From Pseudomonadota bacterium (lineage in GTDB: Bacteria > Pseudomonadota > Gammaproteobacteria > Steroidobacterales > Woeseiaceae), in assembly GCA_027621915.1 (NCBI GenBank), contig JAQCAD010000004.1, forward strand, positions 1 to 64,000: a stretch of DNA of 64,000 nt, given 5' to 3'. Shown piece after piece: positions 15,708 to 24,038 of the stretch. The stretch's first letter is position 1. Each line of letters starts with the position of its first letter. The notes below the pieces were generated by a model. The model was not told the DNA's origin and made no database searches. It saw only the letters and a program-made list of their open reading frames with translations. The position numbers and the translations under genes were made by a program.

Positions 15708-18398
15708 ATGTACGCACCGTCCAAGTTTTCGATCACACCGGTAACCGCCGCCGTCACTGCCGCGCTTTATCCGGGCGCCGCGGCAATGGCGCAGGATCCT
15801 GTTGCTGAAGAACGCAGTCTTGAAGAAATTGTAGTCACAGCGCGCAAGCGCACGGAGTCGCTGCAGGATATTCCAGCGACGGTTCAGGCGATCTCCCAGG
15901 AATCCCTTGCCGCCATGGGCGCGAAGGGCATGGAAGATTACGCCCGCTTCGTGCCATCGATGAACGTTGTTACCTACGGGCCAGGATCCAGCACTGTCGT
16001 ATTCCGCGGCGCAATTACCGGCGCTGGCTACCTTGGTCAGTCGACTTCTTCGGTTTACCTGGACGAAATTTCAGTTACTCAAACGGGCGGGCAACCGAAC
16101 ATCCGGCCTGTGGATATCGCTCGTATAGAAGCGCTTTCCGGCCCGCAGGGCACACTTTACGGCTCGGACGCCCAGGCCGGCACGATGCGTATCCTCACCA
16201 ACCAGCCAATCATGAATACATTCGAGGCGATTTTTGATGGCGAGGTCCGGGGCGGTGGTCAAAGCGACGCCAGCTATCGTGGTTCATTGGTATTTAACGT
16301 GCCTCTGATAGAGGACAAACTTGCGCTGCGGGTTGCTGGTTACAACGATCATGATGGCGGCTATATCGACAACGTTTTTGGCCATACCGCGGATTCTTAT
16401 GGTGAGGGCATCCTGGATAGCGACGGGATTCCGAAAGGCAACATCGCCCCGGCACAGTGGGGCACGCTCGACAACTCGGCGGTACTGGAAGATAAGTGGA
16501 ATGATGCCGATGTGTACGGCGGCCGGGTGCATCTGCGTTGGGAAATGAACGATAGTTGGGCAACCACATTGTCGTATCACAATCAAACGACTGATTCCGG
16601 GGCCGGCAATTATTACGACCCGTTCGTCGGTGACCTTGAGGTTGTTCGATTCCACAACGAGTGGCGTGAAGAAAAATTCAACATGGGCTCACTCAAGATT
16701 GAGGGCGACCTGGGATTCGCTCAACTCGTGGGCGCTGTCTCCTACTACGAACGCGAAATCACCGGCCTTAACGACATCACGACGTACGCCCATTACTGGT
16801 CTGCCCAGTATTGCCACGATTCCGATTACACGAGGGCCAATCCGCCGCAGCAGGGCGATCCAGGGTCCTACTATACGAATGCAGGCGCGCCTTACTACTG
16901 GACCAATCCGGATACGGGTTACATCGTGTGGTGGCCGGTGTACTGCCACGGCCCAAGTGTCGATGCGGATTTCTTTAACAGTTACCGAGGATCATCCAAG
17001 GACGATAAAATGACGGCGGAAATTCGCCTGTCGAGTCAGGGGGACACGTTTGACTGGATCGTCGGTCTGTATCGCGAAGAAAGTAAGGATTCCTGGAAAT
17101 CGCCATTTGGCTCGCCGACTACCGGTGGGAACGGCACAACCGTCACTTACCAGAATTCAATGTCGCTCAACTTCCACGAATGGTATTACTCCAACTATTA
17201 CGGCACCCCGACGACCTATCCAAATGCTGAGGAACACTGGCACTCAGAAAGTCATACCGATTGGGAGCAGTCAGCAATTTTCGGCGAAGTCAGCTGGCAC
17301 ATCAACGACGAAATGGCATTGACAGTGGGCGGGCGGTATTTCGAGCGCGAAAACACGGGTTACTATTTCGTCAATCACCCGGGTGGTCCGAATTTCACCG
17401 GGGAACCGGATAACACCTCCGGAGACCGGGACTACAGGCTCGCCAACAATGGCAGACCGCAGGGTAGATCCGGTTCCGAAGAGCAATTTATCCCGAAGGT
17501 CAGCCTGGATTACGCACTGGACGACGGCAAGATGATTTACGGTTTGTACACTCGGGGTGTCAGGCAAGGCGGCGTGAACCGGAGTCGTGGCGAACCATTC
17601 TTCCCGAATAATTACGATTCGGACATCATGGATAACTACGAGCTGGGCTATAAATCGACGTTTGATGATGGCCGTGGCCGATTTAATGTGACCGTCTATA
17701 AAATGGACTGGAGTGATTATCAGCTCGAGTTGGTCGACCCAACGGACCCGCCCTGCGAGATCAACGGTATTCCACAACCGGAAACTGATTTCTCGATTCC
17801 TGGCGTTTGTGGCCAGCCGTGGCAACAGTTAATCGCAAATGCCGGCGACGCCCATATCAATGGTGTCAATGTCGAGCTTGAGTATGCGGCGGGTGACAAC
17901 TGGTTGTTTGGCATGAACTACGAAGTGATGGAAGCCGAGACCGACACATCCAGGGATCTGGATAACGATGGAGATGACGATTTGGTCGCGGGCCTCCGGC
18001 TGCCGCTGGTGCCGAGCGCGAAATCGTCTGCCTGGGCTGAGTACCGTCAACCGGCCAAATTGTTCGGGAGCGAAGAGTTCTTCATTCGCACACAATGGTC
18101 CTATACCGGTGACAGCCTGAACACGCTGCAGCCACGACCGAGTACACACCCGAACCCGCGCGCTCAGACACCGTCGTATACGATTGGCGACGTTCGCATG
18201 GGTGTCGTGGGAGATGACTGGCAGGTAGACGTGTTCGTCAACAACGTTACTGACGAACGCGCTATCTACACGTTGCAGACTGGCGTATTCGAGTGGGCGG
18301 CTGCTCAAACGCAGGATGGACGGGCACATCACCAGACGCTTTATACCGCCCGACCGAGAGAAGTCGGTATTCGATATATGAAGCGATGGGGTGACTAA
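15708..18398 (+). CDS. TonB-dependent receptor (copy 1)
   Basis: An 896-residue outer-membrane TonB-dependent receptor, which imports a ligand using energy from TonB-ExbBD. The start MYAPSKFSITPVTAAV leads to a signal ending AAAMAQD, then the TonB box region LEEIVVTARKR, the plug domain (ESLQDIPATVQAISQESL, GPQGTLYGSDAQAGTMRI) and the barrel ending VGIRYMKRWGD. Two cysteine pairs occur in extracellular-type loops (YCHDSDY..VYCHG; PPCEING..GVCGQ). Residues 750-758 read DLDNDGDDD, a calcium-loop-like D-x-D-x-D-G. It is paralogous to copy 2 along its whole length, with identical protein length. Ligand unknown: the family covers siderophores, sugars and other organics. Confidence 0.9.
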   Translation: MYAPSKFSITPVTAAVTAALYPGAAAMAQDPVAEERSLEEIVVTARKRTESLQDIPATVQAISQESLAAMGAKGMEDYARFVPSMNVVTYGPGSSTVVFRGAITGAGYLGQSTSSVYLDEISVTQTGGQPNIRPVDIARIEALSGPQGTLYGSDAQAGTMRILTNQPIMNTFEAIFDGEVRGGGQSDASYRGSLVFNVPLIEDKLALRVAGYNDHDGGYIDNVFGHTADSYGEGILDSDGIPKGNIAPAQWGTLDNSAVLEDKWNDADVYGGRVHLRWEMNDSWATTLSYHNQTTDSGAGNYYDPFVGDLEVVRFHNEWREEKFNMGSLKIEGDLGFAQLVGAVSYYEREITGLNDITTYAHYWSAQYCHDSDYTRANPPQQGDPGSYYTNAGAPYYWTNPDTGYIVWWPVYCHGPSVDADFFNSYRGSSKDDKMTAEIRLSSQGDTFDWIVGLYREESKDSWKSPFGSPTTGGNGTTVTYQNSMSLNFHEWYYSNYYGTPTTYPNAEEHWHSESHTDWEQSAIFGEVSWHINDEMALTVGGRYFERENTGYYFVNHPGGPNFTGEPDNTSGDRDYRLANNGRPQGRSGSEEQFIPKVSLDYALDDGKMIYGLYTRGVRQGGVNRSRGEPFFPNNYDSDIMDNYELGYKSTFDDGRGRFNVTVYKMDWSDYQLELVDPTDPPCEINGIPQPETDFSIPGVCGQPWQQLIANAGDAHINGVNVELEYAAGDNWLFGMNYEVMEAETDTSRDLDNDGDDDLVAGLRLPLVPSAKSSAWAEYRQPAKLFGSEEFFIRTQWSYTGDSLNTLQPRPSTHPNPRAQTPSYTIGDVRMGVVGDDWQVDVFVNNVTDERAIYTLQTGVFEWAAAQTQDGRAHHQTLYTARPREVGIRYMKRWGD

Positions 18399-18419
18399 GC
18401 CTTAAAAAGCAGGGAAAAG

Positions 18420-18449
18420 AAAAAGGCCGGGGGCAACTTCGGCCTTTTT
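18420..18449 (+). terminator. Terminator of TonB receptor 1
   Basis: AAAAAGGCCG (18420-18429) pairs with CGGCCTTTTT (18440-18449) around a 10-base loop, followed by T. It lies 22 bp after the stop codon. Its tail GGCCTTTTTTGCTTTTAGC reappears after the second unit of the 73-bp repeat array that follows. Confidence 0.8.
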
Positions 18450-18457
18450 TGCTTTTA

Positions 18458-18671
18458 GCTAAAGATCAATTCGCACCGACCAGTCATTCAACGCGAACGT
18501 TGCAGGCGAATTGCGCTTTTTTTTGATCGCGCTAAAGATCAATTCGCACCGACCAGTCATTCAACGCAAACGTTGCAGGCGAATTGGGCCTTTTTTGCTT
18601 TTAGCTAAAGATCAATTCGCACCGACCAGTCATTCAACGCGAACGTTGCAGGCGAATTGGGCCTTTTTTTT
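18458..18671. repeat. Three tandem 73-bp structured repeats
   Basis: Units begin at 18458, 18531 and 18604, exactly 73 bp apart, each starting GCTAAAGATC. Each can fold: an outer stem CAATTCGC/GCGAATTG (18467-18474 with 18506-18513 in unit 1), an inner stem CAACG/CGTTG with a 4-base loop, then a T-run. In unit 2 the inner loop changes from CGAA to CAAA while the stem is kept. They resemble stacked terminators between the two receptor genes. The remaining gap (18672-18784) shows nothing recognisable. Confidence 0.85.
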
Positions 18672-18784
18672 GCTCGCACGATAAATCAGCGGTTTGAAGG
18701 GAGCGAGCGGGGCGCGATTTTTCCCTGGACTTGTGGTAAAATCCCCACAAACGGCCTGCAGGGCTCATGTAGTGGCACGCCGGC

Positions 18785-18813
18785 TTGTAGTGTATCTCGA
18801 ACTACAATAAATT
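18785..18813 (+). promoter_or_regulatory. Promoter with operator-like dyad, TonB receptor 2
   Basis: TTGTAG (18785-18790), 17 bases, TAAATT (18808-18813). TTGTAGT (18785-18791) and ACTACAA (18801-18807) are a perfect 7-bp inverted repeat with a 9-base centre. Spacing and most bases are identical to the element at 15612, while the sequence around it is less conserved. This pattern argues for a functional regulator site. Confidence 0.6.
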
Positions 18814-18857
18814 TGAGCTGCCTCAATGTAAGTATTTATACCGATGACTTCAGCCTA

Positions 18858-18873
18858 ATTCCGTCGGGGGAAT
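18858..18873 (+). promoter_or_regulatory. Hairpin over the ribosome binding site, TonB receptor 2
   Basis: The same 16 bases as at 15687, ATTCCGTCGGGGGAAT, end five bases before the ATG at 18879. The G-rich Shine-Dalgarno lies in the loop and 3' arm. A few upstream bases (GTAT..TA.CGATG) are also shared by both leaders. Confidence 0.5.
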
Positions 18874-18878
18874 AAATA

Positions 18879-21569
18879 ATGCAATCATCATTCCGGTATT
18901 CAGTAACACCAGTCACCGCGGCCGTCACCGCCGCACTTTATCCAGGCGCCGCAGCGCTCGCCCAGGACAATGAACCTGAGTCTCGTGCGCTCGAAGAAAT
19001 TGTCGTAACCGCGCAGAAGCGTACCCAGTCGGTGCAGGATATCCCTGCGACGATTCAGGCGATATCACAAGAAGCGCTGGCTGCCATGGGTGCGAAAAGC
19101 ATAGAGGACTACGCGCGTTTCGTACCGTCGGTCAACGTTGTCAGTTATGGCAGCGGATCCGCGACGATTGTTTTTCGCGGTGCGATTACCGGCCCAGGCT
19201 ATATCGGCCAGGGAACCTCATCCGTTTACCTCGATGAAATTTCGGTCACACAAACCGGTTCACAGCCTGATATCAGACCGGTCGATATCGCTCGTGTAGA
19301 GGCGTTGTCCGGACCACAAGGCACGCTGTACGGCTCCGACGCCCAGGCAGGCACAATGCGCATCCTCACCAATCAGCCGGAACTGAATTCTTTCGAAGCG
19401 GTTTTTGACGGCGAAGTTCGCGGCGGCAGTGAAAGTGAGGCGAGTTATCGCGGTTCACTGGTGTTCAACGTACCGTTGGTCGAGGATAAACTCGCACTCC
19501 GGGTTGCGGCTTATAACGACCGCGACGGCGGATTTATTGACAACGTATTTGGCCACACCGCCGACTCCTATGGACTCGATGGCTCGAACAAAGCACCTGC
19601 GCAGTGGGGCACGCTCGACAATTCCGCATCTGTCGAGAAAGACTGGAATACCGCCGATATTTACGGCGCTCGAGTGCACCTGCTATGGGAAATGAACGAC
19701 AGCTGGTCAGCAACTTTATCGGGCCATCATCAGACAACCGACATGGGAGCCGACAACTTTTTCGACCCGTTTGTGGGTGATCTCCAGGTGATCCGTTTCC
19801 ACGACGACCGGCGTGAAGAGAAGTTCAACATGGGATCCCTCAAGATCGATGGGGATCTGGGATTTGCCCAGCTGGTTGCGGCAGTCTCGTATTACGAGCG
19901 CAAAGTTTCGACGATGTATGACATCACGACTTATGCCCATTACTGGGCGGCACAGTACTGTCATGATTCGTCGTACACGGCAGCCAATCCACCGTTGCAG
20001 GGCGACCCTGGTAGCTACTACACCAACGCTGGCGCACCGTACTACTGGACCAATCCTGACACGGGTTACATTGTCTGGTGGCCAGTCTATTGCCAGGGGC
20101 CGACGGTCGACGCGGACTTCTTCCAGAGTTACGACACCGACAAGTGGTCTGAGGACCAAAAAACTTCGCTTGAGGTTCGCATGTCGAGTGAAGGCGATAC
20201 GCTGGACTGGCTCGTCGGTTTCTACCGGGAAGAGAGTAAAGACGCGTGGTTAGCACCATTTGCAGCGCCGACGACCGGCGGTGACGGTTCGACGAACATT
20301 TATCAGAACTCCATGTCACTGGACTTCTGGGAGTTCTATTTCTCGAACTACTACGGCACACCGGTCACGTTCCCGGGCGCCAGAATGCACTGGTTTTCGC
20401 AGAGCCATACGGACTGGGAGCAGACCTCTGTGTTTGGCGAGGTCAGCTGGCACATCAGCGACACGTTGGACCTGACGCTGGGTGGGCGATATTTTGAACG
20501 GTCGAACACCAATTACTACCTCGTGAATCATCCTGGTGGTCCGCCGCCAGTGGGGAGTGCAGTTCCTTCGGGTGAGCCTGATATCATTGCCGTCGAAGAC
20601 CGTCAGCAACGCCTCGCCAACGGCGGACTGCCCCTGGGGCGCAAAGGTTCCGAAGACCAGGTCATTCCGAAAATTTCTCTGAGCTGGGCGCTGGATGACA
20701 CCAAGATGGTCTACGGGCTCTATACCCGCGGCGTGCGCCAGGGTGGCATCAACCGCAGTCGCGGCGTGCCTTTTTTCCCGACCAGCTACGAATCGGACAT
20801 CATGGACAACCACGAGCTGGGCTATAAGTCGACATTTAACGAAGGCAGGGGCCGTTTCAACGTCACTCTATACAAAATGATCTGGCAGGATTACCAGTTG
20901 AACCTGATCGATCCGGCAAGCCAGACTTGCCTCGACGGCAATGGTGTTGCTGATACGAATCTCGATGTGCCCGGCGTCTGTGGCCAGCCCTGGCAGGCGA
21001 TTATCGCCAATGCCGGCGAAGCGCATATCAGCGGTGCTAATTTCGAGCTCGATTATTCACTTGGCAACAACTGGCTCATCGGCATGAACTACGAAGTTTA
21101 CGAAGCAGAGACTGATACCCAGCACGACCTTGACGGCGATGACATTGATGACCTCATCAAGGGGCTCAGGCTCCCGCTGGTGCCTAGTGCCAAGGCTGCG
21201 GCCTGGGTCGAATACCGCCGACCGGTCAACCTGCTTGGCGCCGAGGACTTCTTCCTCCGCACGCAATGGTCATACACCGGTGACAGCACCAGTATCTTCG
21301 AGCCACTGCCACTGTCCGATCCGAATCCGCAGTTCAAGAGCCCGTCGTACACGATCGGTGACATTCGTGCGGGTATCGCCGGAGAGGACTGGGAAGTCAA
21401 CGTGTTCATTAACAACGTGACCGATGAGCGCGCGACCTACACGACGCAAAGCGGGATGTTCGAATGGGGTGCGGCCCAGCTGGCGGAAGGCCGGGCACAT
21501 CACAAGACGGTCTTTACCAATCGGCCGAGAGAAGTCGGCATTCGCTACATGAAGCGATGGGGTGACTAA
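18879..21569 (+). CDS. TonB-dependent receptor (copy 2)
   Basis: An 896-residue paralogue of copy 1 with long identical stretches. It has the signal TAALYPGAAALAQD, TonB box region LEEIVVTAQKR, plug block GPQGTLYGSDAQAGTMRI and barrel end VGIRYMKRWGD. The Cys-bearing loops are retained (YCHDSSYTAANPP..VYCQG; TCLDGNG..GVCGQ). The acidic calcium-loop-like segment starts at the same residue (D750: DLDGDDIDD) but with a changed sequence, and loop stretches such as GSAVPSGEPDIIAVEDRQQ are unique. It is probably under the same regulator as copy 1, with divergence in loops that may reflect different ligands. A perfect palindromic terminator follows. Confidence 0.9.
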   Translation: MQSSFRYSVTPVTAAVTAALYPGAAALAQDNEPESRALEEIVVTAQKRTQSVQDIPATIQAISQEALAAMGAKSIEDYARFVPSVNVVSYGSGSATIVFRGAITGPGYIGQGTSSVYLDEISVTQTGSQPDIRPVDIARVEALSGPQGTLYGSDAQAGTMRILTNQPELNSFEAVFDGEVRGGSESEASYRGSLVFNVPLVEDKLALRVAAYNDRDGGFIDNVFGHTADSYGLDGSNKAPAQWGTLDNSASVEKDWNTADIYGARVHLLWEMNDSWSATLSGHHQTTDMGADNFFDPFVGDLQVIRFHDDRREEKFNMGSLKIDGDLGFAQLVAAVSYYERKVSTMYDITTYAHYWAAQYCHDSSYTAANPPLQGDPGSYYTNAGAPYYWTNPDTGYIVWWPVYCQGPTVDADFFQSYDTDKWSEDQKTSLEVRMSSEGDTLDWLVGFYREESKDAWLAPFAAPTTGGDGSTNIYQNSMSLDFWEFYFSNYYGTPVTFPGARMHWFSQSHTDWEQTSVFGEVSWHISDTLDLTLGGRYFERSNTNYYLVNHPGGPPPVGSAVPSGEPDIIAVEDRQQRLANGGLPLGRKGSEDQVIPKISLSWALDDTKMVYGLYTRGVRQGGINRSRGVPFFPTSYESDIMDNHELGYKSTFNEGRGRFNVTLYKMIWQDYQLNLIDPASQTCLDGNGVADTNLDVPGVCGQPWQAIIANAGEAHISGANFELDYSLGNNWLIGMNYEVYEAETDTQHDLDGDDIDDLIKGLRLPLVPSAKAAAWVEYRRPVNLLGAEDFFLRTQWSYTGDSTSIFEPLPLSDPNPQFKSPSYTIGDIRAGIAGEDWEVNVFINNVTDERATYTTQSGMFEWGAAQLAEGRAHHKTVFTNRPREVGIRYMKRWGD

Positions 21570-21591
21570 GCCTTAACGCAGCAAGAACGAA

Positions 21592-21633
21592 AAAAAGGGC
21601 TCTGACCCCTTTAAAGGGGTCAGAGCCCTTTTT
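21592..21633. terminator. 42-bp perfect palindrome, bidirectional terminator
   Basis: AAAAAGGGCTCTGACCCC plus TTT (21592-21612) is followed directly by its exact reverse complement (21613-21633). It lies between the convergent receptor gene (end 21569) and beta-propeller gene (end 21647), so it can terminate both. The GGGGTCAGAGCCC core is of the same general type as the GGGGTCGGATCC hairpins at 8499 and 51169. Confidence 0.8.
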
Positions 21634-21646
21634 AGCGATAACAGTG

Positions 21647-22582
21647 CTAATCGAACGGCCAGACCTCCAACCCGTGTATCGCGTTCCTGATGTCCATCGA
21701 GAGATTCACTGAGCCCACTTTCTGATTCGACTGCACATCGTACAGCGTGATCGTCGACGGCGAGGACCCAACCGCGATGAACCGGTCATCGACAGGGCAC
21801 AGCCCGCGGGCGAACGCCTGCCGGGCAACCTTTGAGTCGTCAATTCCGGCAAACTCGATCAGTGATTCGTCATACGAAACAATCTTGAACGCTTTCTCAG
21901 TACCGTCGCGACGTACATAACGCACGCAGTCACTTGCCGTGTCATTGAACAAGACTCCCTCGTTCCAGGGTCTCGTGTTGTGTGTGCCATTCGGAACGTT
22001 GCAAACTTCGGTCACCTCCATCCGGTCACTAAGGTGAAGGAGCGCATCAAGCTTAAGCCCGCAAAAGTAGATACCCGTCTTGTCCATGTGCACCATGTTG
22101 ATGTGAAAATCATTGACAGGTCTTGGACCGACATCCGATCGCGGATCGAAAGCATATCCCGCCCACTTGTCGTACTCCTTTTGCAGGTGAAATCCCCAGT
22201 CAAACTTCCTGCTTTCAAGATCGAATGACAGGAGGCTGTCAAATCCGGTCGATGTCAGGAATATGCGTCGATCCACCCGGCAGATCTCATGGCAATGCTT
22301 CAGATAACGGCTCTTGTACGAGCGCAGCTTGCTAAATTCGCGGTCGTATACAAACAACTCGTCGCTTGCCGCAATGTAGATTTCGTCGCCATCGAACGCT
22401 ATTCCGCGTAATCCACGATCCGCACCCCGTCCGTCCCAGTCAATGTCCCCGGAATTCCAGTCAATACGCTGTGCGCCTTGCCGATTTTCGAAATCAACAG
22501 TGAAGACACCACCGTGACTTTCGCCCTGCTTGCTTCCCCTCACGACTGACGTTGCGATCAATTTTGGCAGCTTGACGGTCAT
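21647..22582 (-). CDS. Beta-propeller-like protein of unknown function
   Basis: A 311-residue protein with repeated short beta-strand units of a propeller (GIAFDGDEIYIAAS, RRIFLTSTGFDSLLSFDL, GLCPVDDRFIAVGSSPSTITLYDV). Conserved-looking residues include HEICRVD, NDFHINMVHMD and PNGTHNTRPWNEGVLFNDT. The pattern recalls DUF4915/TIGR03032-like proteins, but this was not checked. There is no signal peptide. It starts immediately after the stop of the FAD oxidoreductase gene (no gap), so the two are probably co-transcribed and may act in one pathway. Confidence 0.55.
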   Translation of the reverse strand: MTVKLPKLIATSVVRGSKQGESHGGVFTVDFENRQGAQRIDWNSGDIDWDGRGADRGLRGIAFDGDEIYIAASDELFVYDREFSKLRSYKSRYLKHCHEICRVDRRIFLTSTGFDSLLSFDLESRKFDWGFHLQKEYDKWAGYAFDPRSDVGPRPVNDFHINMVHMDKTGIYFCGLKLDALLHLSDRMEVTEVCNVPNGTHNTRPWNEGVLFNDTASDCVRYVRRDGTEKAFKIVSYDESLIEFAGIDDSKVARQAFARGLCPVDDRFIAVGSSPSTITLYDVQSNQKVGSVNLSMDIRNAIHGLEVWPFD

Positions 22583-23857
22583 TTACCATTTGTCCTTAAG
22601 GCCGTAATAGATGAGACCCATCGAAACCATCGCGTTGCCAAAGTAAGTGACGCCTGGAATACGGGTTGAACGAAACCGGGAGAACACATCGAACTTTTCT
22701 GCTGTACCACCGATCACATCGGCCATTATTTCGCCAGCAAGATGGGTAACATTTACGCCATGGCCGGCGTATGCATTTGAATAGAAAACATTTTTAGCCG
22801 TACGCCCAAGTTGCGGTACGCGATTCATCGGTACTGCGATCGTGCCGCCCCAGGCATAGTCGATGGCGATGTCGCGCAGCTGTGGATAGATTTTCAACAT
22901 TCTCGGTTTAAGCTGTGACGCGATAACTTTCTGATCGTCGCCGAAGTAATTACAGCGCCCGCCAAAGAGCAATCGCTTGTCTGCACTCAATCGGAAATAC
23001 TCCAGCACGAAATTCGGATCACAAACAGCGAAATCGTGCGGATTGATCGTGTCCAGCTGTTCCTCACTCAATGGCTCCGTTGCGATGATGTAACTCCGTA
23101 CCGGAAAGAACCGACCGCTTACCGATTTCACGAGCGACTGATAGGCGTTGCCCGCGATAACAGCGAAGTCGGCCGTTATCGATCCTTCCGCCGTAGAGAC
23201 ACGAACCGAATCGCCGTGATCAATTCGCATTGCCGCAGATTGTTCGTAAAGCTGCGCGCCAAGCGACACAGCAGCCTCGGCCTCGCCGATGCACAGGTTC
23301 AATGGATGCAAATGACCATTGCCCATAATTTGTAACGCACCTATGTAGGCGTCGGTGCCTAACGCCTCACATGTCTCTGCCTGTGAAAGCAATTTGTGTT
23401 CAAAAGGAACGTCACGTTTCGCCAGTCGATTTTCCTCGGCTTGCAGGTCACTAACGTGTCTTGGTTTGATTGCTACGTCAACGTAACCGTACTTCAGATC
23501 GCAATCAATTTCGTAATGTTCGACTCGCTGCTGAATAATCTCGTGACCGCGCCAGCGCATGTCCCACACCAGGTCCGCAATTCCGGGATCAATGTCGAGA
23601 ATTTTTTGCTCTCCGCTGATGCCCGCGATTAACTGCCCGCCATTGCGCCCCGACGCGCCCCAACCGATACGGTTAGCCTCCAGCACGCAGACATTGTAGC
23701 TGCGCTCAGCCAGTGTCAGCGCCGTCGAAATGCCCGTGAACCCACCGCCAATGACACAGACATCGGCGCGCATATCGCCTTTCAACCGGGGAAACCCGGT
23801 GACTCTGTTCGCGCTGGCCGCGTAGTAAGAGGAAGTATGTTCCTGCGCAAAATGCAT
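22583..23857 (-). CDS. FAD-dependent oxidoreductase (PuuB/DAO-like)
   Basis: An amine or amino-acid oxidase of the D-amino-acid oxidase family. The start EHTSSYYAASAN closely matches the N-terminus of gamma-glutamylputrescine oxidase (PuuB). The dinucleotide fold is DVCVIGGGFTGISTALTLAERSYNVCVLEAN, then GASGRNGGQL, and near the end YAWGGTIAVPMNRVPQLGR and YAGHGVNVTHLAGEIMAD. It would oxidise a secondary or primary amine to an imine and give H2O2. The start is placed at 23857 by alignment; an ATG at 23905 preceded by AAGGA is an alternative. It is divergent from the amidohydrolase lipoprotein at 24039. Confidence 0.8.
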   Translation of the reverse strand: MHFAQEHTSSYYAASANRVTGFPRLKGDMRADVCVIGGGFTGISTALTLAERSYNVCVLEANRIGWGASGRNGGQLIAGISGEQKILDIDPGIADLVWDMRWRGHEIIQQRVEHYEIDCDLKYGYVDVAIKPRHVSDLQAEENRLAKRDVPFEHKLLSQAETCEALGTDAYIGALQIMGNGHLHPLNLCIGEAEAAVSLGAQLYEQSAAMRIDHGDSVRVSTAEGSITADFAVIAGNAYQSLVKSVSGRFFPVRSYIIATEPLSEEQLDTINPHDFAVCDPNFVLEYFRLSADKRLLFGGRCNYFGDDQKVIASQLKPRMLKIYPQLRDIAIDYAWGGTIAVPMNRVPQLGRTAKNVFYSNAYAGHGVNVTHLAGEIMADVIGGTAEKFDVFSRFRSTRIPGVTYFGNAMVSMGLIYYGLKDKW

Positions 23858-24038
23858 GTTAATCAGTTCTTTGCAGTTAATTGGGCTGGCGGAAGTATGA
23901 AGCATTCCGGGTTCCTTGAAAAACACTGTTACCGTTTTCGATCCGGAGAATTCACGACATGGGAAAACACTGTTGCCGCAACCGGCGGCAGGCGATAATC
24001 CGTCGTCACAGCTAACTCCGATTAATGGATCTCACAAT

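Noticed and set aside
18458-18671. CRISPR-like array
   Set aside because: Only three directly adjoining 73-bp units with no spacers and no cas genes.
18657-18875. 72-codon frame between the TonB receptors
   Set aside because: It spans the promoter and leader of receptor 2 and the end of the repeat array; no homology or ribosome site.
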